DNA of 64,000 nt from an uncultured Opitutia bacterium (GCA_903855985.1 CAIOAO010000058.1:1-64000), one strand, 5' to 3'; numbered from the stretch's first letter, positions 50,802 to 59,334 are shown. Translations and numbers: made by a program. The notes: generated by a model not told the origin, from the sequence alone.

Positions 50802-50901
50802 TTTTGATTGTTGGCAAATGGCTCAAAATTGGAGGTTTGCGGATTTATTGCGGTTCGCTCGGTGAGGCTCGCTTGGGGTCTTGTCTACTTTGGAGGGTAG
50901 C

Positions 50902-51225
50902 ATGAGCGAATTCGCGCGGGCCGAGTTTCCCAGGCCGGTCGATGGGCTGTCGTGGGTCTATATTCTCCAGTCGCTTGATGGGGGCTTTTACATCGGAAGT
51001 GCCCGTGATGTGTCTCGACGAACGCACCAGCATCAAGCCGGGCGAGGCGCCAAATTTACCCAGGACCATGGAGTCTCCAAACTGGTCTATGTTGAAGGGC
51101 CCTTTGACTTGAAAGTCGCCATTCAGAGGGAGTTTCAACTCAAGCGTTGGTCTCGCGCTAAGAAGGAAGCACTCGTTCGCGGTGACAGCCCGCAGCTACG
51201 CCAACTTAGTCGGTCGCGAGATTGA
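50902..51225 (+). CDS. GIY-YIG nuclease-superfamily protein
   Basis: A 107-residue protein from ATG 50902, preceded at ideal distance by GGAGGG, one of the few clear Shine-Dalgarno sequences here. The domain shows WVYILQSLDGGFYIGSARDVSRRTHQH (the GIY-YIG strands appear as VYI...FYIG, with the catalytic Arg) and QREFQLKRWSRAKKEAL (the Glu and Lys/Arg helix). It belongs to the small YhbQ/UPF0213-like group, with DNA endonuclease activity likely. Its position right after a tRNA and a dispersed motif hints at mobility. Confidence 0.88.
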   Translation: MSEFARAEFPRPVDGLSWVYILQSLDGGFYIGSARDVSRRTHQHQAGRGAKFTQDHGVSKLVYVEGPFDLKVAIQREFQLKRWSRAKKEALVRGDSPQLRQLSRSRD

Positions 51226-51285
51226 AATTCCCTCCCGAGAGTAGGCTCTTGCCGCCGCCGCTCGCTGGCCGTTTGCTCGGAAGTA

Positions 51286-52122
51286 ATGCCGGACCCCGCT
51301 GAACTTCCGTTGCTTGAGGTCGAGAACCTTTCGACCGGGTTTTTTACGGAGGACGGGGTGGTGCCGGCGGTGGATGGGGTGTCGTTTTCGCTCATGCGGG
51401 GGCGGACCCTGGCGCTGGTCGGCGAGAGCGGGTCGGGGAAGAGCGTCACGGCGTACTCGATCCTGCGGCTCATCCAGCCGCCGGGGCGGATCACGGGCGG
51501 GAAGATCCTGTTTCGCTCGGCGCGGGCGGGGGAGATTGATCTCGCGGCGCTGGGCGAGAAGTCGGAGGCGCTGTACAAGGTTCGGGGCGGGTTGATCAGC
51601 ATGATTTTCCAGGAGCCGATGACGGCGCTCTCGCCGGTCCACTCCGTCGGCAGCCAGATCGCGGAGGCCATTCTGCTGCACCGGAAGGTGGACAAGAAAG
51701 AGGCGCGGCGGCTGACGGTCGAGATGCTCGGGCAGGTGGGCATCGCGCAGGCGGAGATGTGCTTTGACCAATACCCGCACGAGCTGTCCGGCGGGATGCG
51801 TCAGCGCGTGGTGATTGCCATGGCGCTCGTCTGCCGGCCGGAGCTGCTGATCGCGGACGAATCCACGACGGCGCTCGATGTGACGATCCAGGCGCAAATC
51901 CTCGGGCTGATCAAAACGCTGCAGCGCGGGCTGGGCTGCTCGGTGCTGCTGATCACGCACGACTTCGGCGTCGTGGCGCAGGTGGCGGATGACGTCGCCG
52001 TGATGCACCACGGCAAGATCGTGGAGCATGGGACGGTGCGGGCCGTGCTCAAAAACCCGCAGCACGCGTATACGCGGGCGCTGCTCGAGGCGCTGCCATC
52101 GCGTCGCGTCCGCGTCGCTTGA
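51286..52122 (+). CDS. Oligopeptide-type ABC transporter ATPase (OppD/DppD-like)
   Basis: A 278-residue ATPase: Walker [17 protein letters not shown]-loop [12 protein letters not shown], signature [19 protein letters not shown], Walker [17 protein letters not shown] and switch His [12 protein letters not shown]. The sequence is typical of the D subunit of peptide, nickel or microcin-type importers or exporters. The C-terminal oligopeptide extension is shortened. No permease or binding protein lies nearby, so its membrane partners must be elsewhere. Confidence 0.9.
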   Translation: MPDPAELPLLEVENLSTGFFTEDGVVPAVDGVSFSLMRGRTLALVGESGSGKSVTAYSILRLIQPPGRITGGKILFRSARAGEIDLAALGEKSEALYKVRGGLISMIFQEPMTALSPVHSVGSQIAEAILLHRKVDKKEARRLTVEMLGQVGIAQAEMCFDQYPHELSGGMRQRVVIAMALVCRPELLIADESTTALDVTIQAQILGLIKTLQRGLGCSVLLITHDFGVVAQVADDVAVMHHGKIVEHGTVRAVLKNPQHAYTRALLEALPSRRVRVA

Positions 52123-52131
52123 GAGCCATGA

Positions 52132-52230
52132 ATCCGGATTCGATCTTTTATCGCGGAGACGCGGAGGGGCGGAAACACCGGGAAGGGGCCTCGGTTTCCC
52201 AATCTCCGCTCCTCCGCGTCTCCGCGATCT
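52132..52230. repeat. Inverted-repeat element ATCGCGGAGACGCGGAGG type, copy 1
   Basis: Perfect 18-base inverted arms ATCGCGGAGACGCGGAGG (52150-52167) and CCTCCGCGTCTCCGCGAT (52211-52228) enclose a 43-base interior containing GGAAACACCGGGAA and CGGTTTCCC. The whole stretch is almost the same as 54653-54748. It sits between the two ABC ATPase genes. Confidence 0.75.
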
Positions 52231-52258
52231 GCATTGGGATTGGACCCGCCCATCGCCC

Positions 52259-53143
52259 ATGACCCATAACCCATCACCCGCGCTCAGCCCGCTCCTCTCC
52301 GTCCGCGGGCTGAGCAAGCACTTCCCGGTGATGAGCCGGGGGTTCCGGCCGAAGGTCACGGGCGTGACCAAGGCGGTGGATGACGTGAGCTTCGATCTCG
52401 CGCCGGGTGAGACGCTGGGGCTCGTCGGCGAGAGCGGCTCGGGCAAGACGACGACGGCACGCTGCATCCTGCGCGCGATCGAGCCGACGGCGGGCCAGGT
52501 GCTGTTCCGGCTGCCGGACGGGCGCACGGTGGACCTGGCAAGCCTGTCGGACCGCGCGCTCAAGCCGCTGCGGCAGCACGCGCAGATGGTGTTTCAGGAT
52601 CCGTTTTCCTCGCTCAACCCGCGCATGACCGTGGGCGACATCGTCGGCGAACCGCTGGTGATCCACCGGCTCGCGCGTGGCCCTGAGCTGGCCGAACGCG
52701 TGGCGGAGACGCTGCGGCGGGTGGGGTTGAAGCCGGAGCACCGGGTGCGTTACCCGCATGCGTTCAGCGGCGGGCAGCGTCAGCGCATCGGCATCGCCCG
52801 GGCGCTGATCATGCGGCCGTCGCTCATCGTCTGCGACGAGGCGACATCGGCGCTCGACGTGACGATCCAGGCGCAGGTGCTGGATTTGCTGAAGGAACTG
52901 CAGGCGGAGTTCCGGCTGACGTACCTGTTTGTGGCGCACAACCTCGATGTGGTGCGCAACTTCTGCGACCGCGTGGCGGTGATGCGCCGCGGGAAGATCG
53001 TCGAGCTGGCGCCGACGGCGCGGATTTTCGCGGCACCGGAGCATCCGTACACCAAGCTGTTGCTGTCGGCGATCCCGTCGTCCGATCCGGATGTGCCGAT
53101 GAACTTCGGCGTGGCGGAGGAGCTGGCGAAGCTGGACCGCTGA
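52259..53143 (+). CDS. Oligopeptide-type ABC transporter ATPase (OppF/DppF-like)
   Basis: A 294-residue ATPase with [17 protein letters not shown] at the start, Walker [17 protein letters not shown]-loop [16 protein letters not shown], signature [15 protein letters not shown], Walker [16 protein letters not shown] and a His switch in [10 protein letters not shown]. It pairs with the OppD-like gene upstream. The proposed ATG at 52259 lies in a 7-base repeat, so its first residues (MTHNPSPA) come from the repeat. The conserved domain only begins at about residue 12. Confidence 0.9.
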   Translation: MTHNPSPALSPLLSVRGLSKHFPVMSRGFRPKVTGVTKAVDDVSFDLAPGETLGLVGESGSGKTTTARCILRAIEPTAGQVLFRLPDGRTVDLASLSDRALKPLRQHAQMVFQDPFSSLNPRMTVGDIVGEPLVIHRLARGPELAERVAETLRRVGLKPEHRVRYPHAFSGGQRQRIGIARALIMRPSLIVCDEATSALDVTIQAQVLDLLKELQAEFRLTYLFVAHNLDVVRNFCDRVAVMRRGKIVELAPTARIFAAPEHPYTKLLLSAIPSSDPDVPMNFGVAEELAKLDR

Positions 53144-53190
53144 GGACGTTAACCGCGAATGGACGCGAATTAACGCGAAGGCTAAGGCGC

Positions 53191-53270
53191 TTTTATCGCG
53201 GAGGCGCGGAGATGGGGAGTCCGATCTCTGTTTCCCGGTATTTCCGCTCCTCCGCGCCTCCGCGATAAAA
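53191..53270. repeat. Inverted-repeat element TTTTATCGCGGAGGCGCGGAG type
   Basis: Perfect 21-base arms (53191-53211 and 53250-53270) enclose a 38-base interior. It lies between the convergent OppF-like and second hflX genes, and just after a one-sided run with CGCGAATGGACGCGAATTAA at 53153-53172. It is the shortest and cleanest member of the family and could work as a bidirectional terminator, although no T-tract is attached. Confidence 0.75.
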
Positions 53271-53277
53271 CCAGACC

Positions 53278-54567
53278 TCACTTCTTCGTTTTGACGATGA
53301 AGGGCTTGAAGTAACCGGCTTGGGTGTCGGGGAATTGGCCTTTGATGCGGACGCCTTTTTCTTCGTGCTCCTGCTCGCGGATGTGGCCGAGCTGGTGGAA
53401 GCGGGCGATGACGTCGTAGCGGTCGTGGGGGATGAGCAGTTCCTGCTCGTTGGTCGTATCGGCGATCAGTTCGATGCAGCGCTCCTCGAGGTCGTCGAGG
53501 CCGGCCTTGGTGTGGGCGCTGACGAACAGCGCGTCGGGCACGAGCTGCTTCGCGCGGCGCTTCATGGCGGGCGTGGCGGCGTCCACCTTGTTGAAGACGG
53601 TGATGATGGTCTGGTCGGCGGCGCCGAGCTCCTCGAGGACGCTGAGCGTGGTGGCGTGGTGCTGCTCGAAGTTCGGGTTGGTGACGTCGAGGACGTGGAT
53701 CAGGAAGTCGGCGACGACGACCTCCTCGAGCGTGGCCTTGAACGCCTCGACGAGCCCGTGCGGCAGGCGGCGGATGAAGCCGACGGTGTCGGTGATGAGC
53801 AGCTTGTAATTGCCCTTGAGCTCGAGGGAGCGCGTGGTCGGGTCGAGCGTGGCGAAGAGCTTGTCCTCGGCGAGGACGTGGGCGCCGGTGAGGGCGTTGA
53901 GCAGGGAGGACTTGCCGGCGTTGGTGTAACCGACGATGGCGGTGGTCGGCACGGGCACGCGCAGCCGGCGGCGGCGCTGGACGCCGCGCTGTTTCACGAC
54001 CTCGGCGAGCTCGACCTTGAGGTGGGCGATGCGGTCGCGGACGAGACGGCGGTCCTGCTCGAGTTGGGTTTCGCCCTCGCCACCCATGGAGCCCTTGCCG
54101 CGCTGGCGGGAAAGGTGGGTCCACGCGCGGGTGAGGCGGGGGAGGGAGTACTCCATGCGAGCCAGGGCGACCTGGAGCACGGCCTCGCGCGTGTGGGCGC
54201 GGTCGGCGAAGACCTCGAGGATGACCTCCTCGCGGTCAATGACGGGCAGGCCGGAGAGTTCCTCCCAGTTGCGCTGCTGGGCGGGGGAAAGGTGTTCGTC
54301 GAAGACGATGACGTCGGCGCCGTCCTCTTTCGCCTGGTCGGCGAGCTCCTTGGCCTTGCCGCTGCCGAGGAGGAGGGCGGGGGTGGGCTGGCGGAGGTTG
54401 ACGAGGGTGGAGCGGACGACGGAGATGCGCAGGTTCTCGACCAGTTCCTTCAGTTCCAGGAGGAGCTCGTCGGCCTCACCGGCGGGCATGGAGTGCGTCT
54501 GCACGCCGATAAGGAAGGCGCGCTCGAGCTTGTTGGAGGTGGGCTTGTCGGTGAGGAAATCAGCCAT
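53278..54567 (-). CDS. hflX: GTPase HflX (copy 2)
   Basis: A 429-residue HflX-family GTPase: LLLGSGKAKELADQA and IDREEVILEVFADRAHTREA in the N-domain, a glycine-rich linker (QRGKGSMGGEGETQLE), P-loop GYTNAGKSSLLNAL, switch region LDPTTRS, DTVGFIRRLPHGLVEAF and NKVD. It has about the same length as copy 1 but many differences, so the copies are old paralogues or come from different lineages. The C-terminus (GYFKPFIVKTKK) differs from copy 1. Confidence 0.93.
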   Translation of the reverse strand: MADFLTDKPTSNKLERAFLIGVQTHSMPAGEADELLLELKELVENLRISVVRSTLVNLRQPTPALLLGSGKAKELADQAKEDGADVIVFDEHLSPAQQRNWEELSGLPVIDREEVILEVFADRAHTREAVLQVALARMEYSLPRLTRAWTHLSRQRGKGSMGGEGETQLEQDRRLVRDRIAHLKVELAEVVKQRGVQRRRRLRVPVPTTAIVGYTNAGKSSLLNALTGAHVLAEDKLFATLDPTTRSLELKGNYKLLITDTVGFIRRLPHGLVEAFKATLEEVVVADFLIHVLDVTNPNFEQHHATTLSVLEELGAADQTIITVFNKVDAATPAMKRRAKQLVPDALFVSAHTKAGLDDLEERCIELIADTTNEQELLIPHDRYDVIARFHQLGHIREQEHEEKGVRIKGQFPDTQAGYFKPFIVKTKK

Positions 54568-54628
54568 GGGAGATCAGACAGTGGCTGGAGCCGAAGGTGC
54601 GGTCAACAGGCCTCGGACGATTGGCCGC

Positions 54629-54790
54629 CAGGAGGCGCAAGCAGCGCAAAGACTCGGATTCGATCCTAATCGCGGAAGCGCGGAGGGGCGGAAACACCGG
54701 GAAAGGGCCTCGGTTTCCCAATCTCCGTTCCTCCGCGTCTCCGCGATCCTCTGGAAATCCTGCGCATTTTGCGCCTCTTGGCGGCTCAAT
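54629..54790. repeat. Nested inverted-repeat element, copy 2 of the GCGGAG family
   Basis: The inner arms ATCGCGGAAGCGCGGAGG (54669-54686) and CCTCCGCGTCTCCGCGAT (54730-54747) and their interior almost repeat the 52150-52228 element. An outer, unrelated inverted pair surrounds them: the words GCCGCCAGGAGGCGCAA (from 54634) and TTGCGCCTCTTGGCGG, about 27 bases each side. The element fills the gap between hflX copy 2 and the PhyH-type gene. Confidence 0.7.
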
Positions 54791-54794
54791 TGCC

Positions 54795-55607
54795 TCAGGT
54801 CGCGTGGTAGATGACCGGGGTCATCTTGCCGTTCAGGACGGCGCCGACCTCGACGTCGGGGGCGATGTAGGCGCGGTCGCCCTCGCGGGCCTTGGTGTTC
54901 GGCTCGATGAGGCGCATGTCCTCGTCCATGTAGATGATCGTCATGACGGCGCGCGGCGTCTTCGTTGTGTTCGGGCCGGCGCGGTGGAAGGTCCACCCGT
55001 AGTGGAAGCTCACCTCGCCGAGGTCGAACGGCGTGTCGTTGAGCGGATAATTCCGGTCCTTGAGTGAGCGGCCGATCAGGGCCTCGCTCTCATCGCTGAT
55101 GGCGAGCTCGCGGCCGGCTTCAAACTGGTGGCTGCCGATGGAGAACGCGAGCGGGCCCATCTCCTGGGTCACGGCCTGGAGCGGAATCCACGCGGTGACG
55201 CTCTGCGCGCTGCTCAGCGGCCAGTAGTACTGGTCGGCGTGCCACGGGGTGATACCGCCACCGGCCTCCTTGTAGAGGGCCTGGTCGTGGTACATGCGGA
55301 CGCCGCGGACGCCGAGCAGCTCGGCGGCCAGGCGGGCGAGACGCTGGCTCCAGCAGAATTCCTTCACGGTCTCGTTCTTGGTCCAGATGTTGCCGACCTG
55401 GAGGAACGCCTTGTTGTACGTGGTGCGCTGCTCGATCGGCAGGTGCATCGTGTTGAGGCGGAACACCTCGGGGGTGATGACCTTGGCGTAGTACTCGATG
55501 GCCTCGGGCGAGAGGACGTGCTTCAGCTTGATGAATCCCTCGCGGCGGAACTGCGCGATCTGGGCGGGCGTGAGCGGGTAAGGGGTATCAATGTCGGGTT
55601 TCGCCAT
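54795..55607 (-). CDS. Phytanoyl-CoA dioxygenase (PhyH)-family protein
   Basis: A 270-residue Fe(II)/2-oxoglutarate oxygenase from ATG 55607. The ORF-track start is 44 codons upstream. The iron site is WHADQYYWPL (HxD) plus a distal His in FHYGWTFHRAGPNTT, where the following Arg would bind 2-oxoglutarate. Other blocks are YHDQALYKEAGGG and AWIPLQAVTQEMGPLAFSIGSH. It hydroxylates a small molecule, but the substrate is unknown. PhyH proteins are numerous in Verrucomicrobia and Planctomycetes. Confidence 0.88.
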   Translation of the reverse strand: MAKPDIDTPYPLTPAQIAQFRREGFIKLKHVLSPEAIEYYAKVITPEVFRLNTMHLPIEQRTTYNKAFLQVGNIWTKNETVKEFCWSQRLARLAAELLGVRGVRMYHDQALYKEAGGGITPWHADQYYWPLSSAQSVTAWIPLQAVTQEMGPLAFSIGSHQFEAGRELAISDESEALIGRSLKDRNYPLNDTPFDLGEVSFHYGWTFHRAGPNTTKTPRAVMTIIYMDEDMRLIEPNTKAREGDRAYIAPDVEVGAVLNGKMTPVIYHAT

Positions 55608-55716
55608 GGCGACGAGTGCTGTGCCGGAACGCCCCGCCAGCAGCAAGCCCGCGGCGTGGCTTCCGCATGATATTTCAGGCCGGATGCCCCATGGCGGGAG
55701 GTTGGCATGCCGCAGG

Positions 55717-55771
55717 CTGTCAAAGTGGGGTAAAAACACTCATCCCGGAAAGCTTTACACGGTTTTGACAG
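55717..55771. promoter_or_regulatory. Inverted CTGTCAAA/TTTGACAG pair between divergent genes
   Basis: CTGTCAAA (55717-55724) and TTTGACAG (55764-55771) are perfect inverted copies 39 bases apart, in the gap between the PhyH-type gene and the receiver-domain gene. Each contains a TTGACA on one strand, so they may be a pair of outward -35 elements or an operator. Clear -10 boxes at 17-base spacing are not seen. Confidence 0.4.
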
Positions 55772-55820
55772 GTGTAGGCTTGAGCAGGCGGGGGGTGCCC
55801 GTAGCGTCGGGCTTCCAGCT

Positions 55821-56255
55821 ATGACCAAGCGCAAAATTTTAGTGATCGATGACGAGGAGGACATTTGTGAGATGACCAAGATCCTCCTCGAAAAGGCCGG
55901 TCACGACGTGACTTGCACAACCGACAGCCGCGTGGCGGCACGCCTGTTGAAGGAGCAGAAATTTGAGGCCGTGATCACGGACATGCTGATGCCCGACAAG
56001 GACGGCCTGGAGGTCATGGCGGATGTGCGCCGGCACCATCCCGAGATCCGCATCATCGCCGCGTCGGGTGGCGGGCGCGTGTCGAGCGAGAGCTATCTCC
56101 ACATCGCACGCAAAAGCGGGGCGCATGCGCTGCTGCCCAAGCCCTTCACGCTGCCGGAACTGTTGAGCTGCGTGGAGACGGCGTTTTCCACCCAGCCCGG
56201 CAGCACCACGACGGCCCCGATGCCCGGACCGTTGCCGGTGCCCAAGCCGGCTTGA
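55821..56255 (+). CDS. Stand-alone response-regulator receiver protein
   Basis: A 144-residue CheY-like receiver: ILVIDDEEDICEMTKILLEKAG (acidic pocket), AVITDMLMPDKDGLEVM (phosphoacceptor Asp), RIIAASGGGR (Ser/Thr switch) and ALLPKPFTLPELL (Lys). After residue about 120 comes only a Pro/Thr-rich tail, with no output domain. It is similar in style to the receiver of the hybrid kinase at 17.6 kb, which hints at a shared phosphorelay, but they are 36 kb apart. No kinase lies next to it. Confidence 0.9.
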   Translation: MTKRKILVIDDEEDICEMTKILLEKAGHDVTCTTDSRVAARLLKEQKFEAVITDMLMPDKDGLEVMADVRRHHPEIRIIAASGGGRVSSESYLHIARKSGAHALLPKPFTLPELLSCVETAFSTQPGSTTTAPMPGPLPVPKPA

Positions 56256-56287
56256 GGAGCGGTGCAGGCGGGATGCCTGCCTGCTAC

Positions 56288-57385
56288 TTACCGCGCGAAC
56301 AGCACGCAGACCGGCAACGGCACCTCGGCGGTGTGGCCGGTGGGCGTGAGCCGGCCGGTGACGGCGTCCAAGCGAAACACGCTGAGTGAGTTGGAATTCT
56401 GGTTGGCGCACACGAGCCAGGCGCCGTCCGGGGAGAGCGAGAAGTTCCGCGGGTTTTTCCCGCCGCAGGGCGTGATGGCGACGAGGCTGAGTTTGCCCGT
56501 GGCCGGATCCACCGCGAACACCGCGATACTGTCGTGGCCGCGGTTGGAGGCGTAGAGGAACCGGCCGTTCGGGTGCAGCCGGATTTCCGCGCCGGAGGAG
56601 GTGCCCTTGAAATCCGCCGGCAGGGTCGAAAGCGACTGCCGCAGCGTGAGTGCGCCCGTGACGGGATCGTAGTCAAAGGCGAGGACGGTGCTGCACATCT
56701 CGGTGATGGCGTAGGCATGGCGGCCGTCGGCGCCGAAGGTGAGATGCCGCGGGCCGGCGCCAGGGGTGGTGGCGACAAACGGCGGCTCGCCGGGGGTGAG
56801 CGTGGCCTGCGCGGGATCGAGCCGGTAGGTGAAAATGCGGTCGAGCCCGAGATCGCAGACGAGCGCAAAACGGTTGTCGGGGGATAGCGTGACCGAGTGC
56901 ACGTGCGGCGAAGTCTGGCGCGAGAGATCCACGCTGTGACCGGTGTGCTGAATGGCGTGGGGCGCTCCGAGGGTGCCGTCGGCCAGCAGCGGAATCGCGG
57001 CGACGACACCGGTGTGGTAATTCGCCACGAGGAGAGTGCGCGACGTGGCGTCCACCACGAGGTGGCACGGCGCCGCGCCGCCGGAAGGCTGGGGCGGCTG
57101 CAGCGGACGCAGCGTGCCGTGCGCGAGGTCGGTGCCGAAGGCCGCAGCCATCGCGTTGGACTCGCTCACGGCGTAGAGCGTTTTCTGGTCCGGGGTGAAA
57201 GCGAGGAACGACGGACTGGGCGTGGTGGCGGCGAGGACCGGCGTGGACAGGACCCCGGTGGCCTCATCGAGCCACACGGCGTAGATGCCCTTGCTGGTGG
57301 TCCGCGTGTAGGTGCCGATGAAGAGGAGTTGTCCGGCGGAGGCGGAAAGCGTCATGAGGAGAAAAAACAGCAGGCGCATGGACAA
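56288..57385 (-). CDS. Lactonase-family seven-bladed propeller protein (YbhE/Pgl-like)
   Basis: A 365-residue protein with a signal-like N-terminus (MSMRLLFFLLMTLSASAG) and propeller repeats: LLFIGTYTRTTSKGIYAVWLDEATG, SFLAFTPDQKTLYAVSES, VHSVTLSPDNRFALVCDLGLDRIFTYR, IRLHPNGRFLYASNRGHDSIAVF and NFSLSPDGAWLVCANQNSNSLSVF. The conserved YASNRGHDSIAVF block is typical of YbhE-type 6-phosphogluconolactonases and related lactonases. With a signal peptide, an extracytoplasmic sugar-lactone substrate is more likely than 6-phosphogluconolactone. Confidence 0.88.
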   Translation of the reverse strand: MSMRLLFFLLMTLSASAGQLLFIGTYTRTTSKGIYAVWLDEATGVLSTPVLAATTPSPSFLAFTPDQKTLYAVSESNAMAAAFGTDLAHGTLRPLQPPQPSGGAAPCHLVVDATSRTLLVANYHTGVVAAIPLLADGTLGAPHAIQHTGHSVDLSRQTSPHVHSVTLSPDNRFALVCDLGLDRIFTYRLDPAQATLTPGEPPFVATTPGAGPRHLTFGADGRHAYAITEMCSTVLAFDYDPVTGALTLRQSLSTLPADFKGTSSGAEIRLHPNGRFLYASNRGHDSIAVFAVDPATGKLSLVAITPCGGKNPRNFSLSPDGAWLVCANQNSNSLSVFRLDAVTGRLTPTGHTAEVPLPVCVLFAR

Positions 57386-57392
57386 CCGCCGG

Positions 57393-57974
57393 TCAGACCG
57401 ACGCGACGGCCTCCTTGTAATGGCGGCGGCACATCGGGACGTAGCGGTCGTTGCCGCCGATCTCGACCTGTGCGCCCTGGGTGACGGCGCGGCCGCCGTC
57501 GGCGATGCGCAGGTTCATGGTGGCCTTGCGCCCGCAGTGGCAGATGGTTTTCAGCTCGATGAGGTCGTCAGCGAGGGCGAGCAGCGCGGCGCTGCCGGGG
57601 AAGAGCTGCGCCTGGAAGTCCGTGCGCAGACCGTAGCAGAGCACGGGGATTTCCAGCCGGTCGGCGACCTCGGTGAGCTGCTCGACCTGGGCGCGGGTGA
57701 GGAACTGGGCCTCGTCCACCAGCACGCACGCGACGGCCTCGGTGGCGTGGGCGGCGCGGACGCGCTCGAGGACGTTTTCCGCGGAGCGCAGCGCGAGGCC
57801 GTCGGCCCCGAGCCCGATGCGCGACTCGATGCGGCCGGCGCCGGCGCGGGTGTCGATCGCGGGGATGAACATCAGCGTGCGCATGCCGCGCTCCTGATAG
57901 TTGTAACTCGACTGGAGGAGCACGGTGCTCTTCCCCGCATTCATCGCCGAATAGTAAAAGTAGAGCTTGGCCAT
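57393..57974 (-). CDS. tdk: Thymidine kinase
   Basis: A 193-residue type II thymidine kinase from ATG 57974. The ORF-track start runs back into a repeat. Motifs: P-loop [25 protein letters not shown] (Walker B), [16 protein letters not shown] (lasso region) and a zinc-binding end with CHCGRKA and CRRHY. It salvages thymidine to dTMP. It starts 7 bases upstream of the lactonase-like gene on the same strand. Confidence 0.95.
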   Translation of the reverse strand: MAKLYFYYSAMNAGKSTVLLQSSYNYQERGMRTLMFIPAIDTRAGAGRIESRIGLGADGLALRSAENVLERVRAAHATEAVACVLVDEAQFLTRAQVEQLTEVADRLEIPVLCYGLRTDFQAQLFPGSAALLALADDLIELKTICHCGRKATMNLRIADGGRAVTQGAQVEIGGNDRYVPMCRRHYKEAVASV

Positions 57975-58070
57975 GTGCGGCAGTTTCCGGAACCCGGGGA
58001 AAAAAGCCAGTCCACGGTGCGTGGGATCACCACGAAAGACACGAAAGTATACGGGGAACGTCGATCCGGG

Positions 58071-58164
58071 CCCGCGAATCACGCGAATTGGCGCGAATTG
58101 ATTCCGAACCCAAATCCTAAACCTTGGATCCGATCCATTCGCGCCAATTCGCGTGATTCGCGGG
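58071..58164. repeat. Perfect 28-base inverted repeat of the CGCGAAT family
   Basis: Arms 58071-58098 (CCCGCGAATCACGCGAATTG plus eight more bases) and 58137-58164 are exact inverted copies around a 38-base interior. Within each arm the word CGCGAAT recurs at about 10-base steps. It lies between the thymidine kinase start and the end of the upstream 319-residue gene. A CACGAAAGACACGAAAG run at 58031-58047 lies beside it. Confidence 0.8.
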
Positions 58165-58180
58165 CACACTCCGAAGCCAC

Positions 58181-59140
58181 TCAGCGCAGGTGGGCGACGG
58201 TGGCGCTCTCGAAGGTGGCCTGGCGGCGCTTGGCGTCGGCGGCCTCGCGGTGCTTGGACAGCTCGGCGATCACCTCGTCCACCTCGCGGGCCTTGACGTA
58301 ATGTTCCTGGGCGTGGATCCGCAGCTGGCGCCAGTATTTCGCGAGGATGGCGCGGCCGGCGTCGATGCAGGACTCGCGCACCTCGCCGCCCTCGCGGAGG
58401 AGGGCGATCATGCCGGTGGCGCAGAAGGTGCGGGACTCAATCTCGCAGGCGCCGAGTTCGGCGCCGGCCTGGGAGTCGCTGAGCTTGGCCACGTGGTCAA
58501 CCCAGGCGGCGTCGCGAAAGGCGGGGGCGGAGGGCAGCTTCAGGCCGTCGGCCTGGCTGTCGCAGAGAAGGATGAATTCCTGCTGCACGTCGAGCACGCT
58601 GCTGAGCCCGGCCTGCATGCCGAGGGCCGTGGCGCGGAGATTGGCAAGCGCGCGCGCGCGCGTCTGCTGGACGAGCGACGCTTTCATGCCGGAGACGGTG
58701 CCACCTTTGACAAGCACGTTCAGTGCATGGGCGTCACGGGCGAGGGCCACGGCCAGCTCATGCAGGGCCTGGATGGTGTGTTCCCAGTGGCCGACGACCT
58801 GGGTGGCCTCGTGGCAGATGCGGTAGTCCTGGCTGCCCAACGGCAGGTAATTCTGCAGCGCCTTATCGATGTCATCCTTCAGCCAGGCATCGATCTGGCT
58901 GATCTGGTCGAGGCGGCCCTGCAGGCCGGCCTCGTTGTCCATGGCGGCGCGGAGGGAGGTCCGGAATTCCTGGCGGACCTCGCTCGAGGCGAGCATGCCG
59001 AAGGGCGGACGGGTGGTGAGGATCTGTTCCTTGGCGGATTTGATCTTGTCCATTTCCTCGACCAGCGATTCCCGGCAGAGAATGGCATACGCCTCGTCCT
59101 GGAGGAGTGAGGCGATTTCGGCGGGAAGAGGGGCGTTCAT
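58181..59140 (-). CDS. Uncharacterised alpha-helical protein
   Basis: A 319-residue protein from ATG 59140 ([21 protein letters not shown]), with the ORF-track start 8 codons earlier. It has no signal peptide or membrane segment. The sequence is helix-rich, with charged heptad-like stretches ([24 protein letters not shown]-type region, [25 protein letters not shown]) that suggest coiled coils. No family or catalytic motif is recognised. It is not obviously linked to its neighbours. Confidence 0.7.
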   Translation of the reverse strand: MNAPLPAEIASLLQDEAYAILCRESLVEEMDKIKSAKEQILTTRPPFGMLASSEVRQEFRTSLRAAMDNEAGLQGRLDQISQIDAWLKDDIDKALQNYLPLGSQDYRICHEATQVVGHWEHTIQALHELAVALARDAHALNVLVKGGTVSGMKASLVQQTRARALANLRATALGMQAGLSSVLDVQQEFILLCDSQADGLKLPSAPAFRDAAWVDHVAKLSDSQAGAELGACEIESRTFCATGMIALLREGGEVRESCIDAGRAILAKYWRQLRIHAQEHYVKAREVDEVIAELSKHREAADAKRRQATFESATVAHLR

Positions 59141-59334
59141 GCGGGCGGAGGACGGTGTTCTCAATGGCGGGCGGGGATTCAGGCGTCAATCTATCGCGCA
59201 GCGGGCCCCGCAGGAGCCGGGCGGGGTGAGGTGGGCGGACACAGGGACGTGCCACCCCCACCGTGGAAATTTTCGTGGGAATACGCTTCCCGTCCGGCGG
59301 GGCCGCGGTTTTAACAGGGCCGGATTGTGCGCCG

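Noticed and set aside
52132-54790. Inverted elements considered as insertion-sequence ends
   Set aside because: No transposase gene lies between or near them and no target-site duplications are evident; they are short palindromes rather than ends of a larger element.
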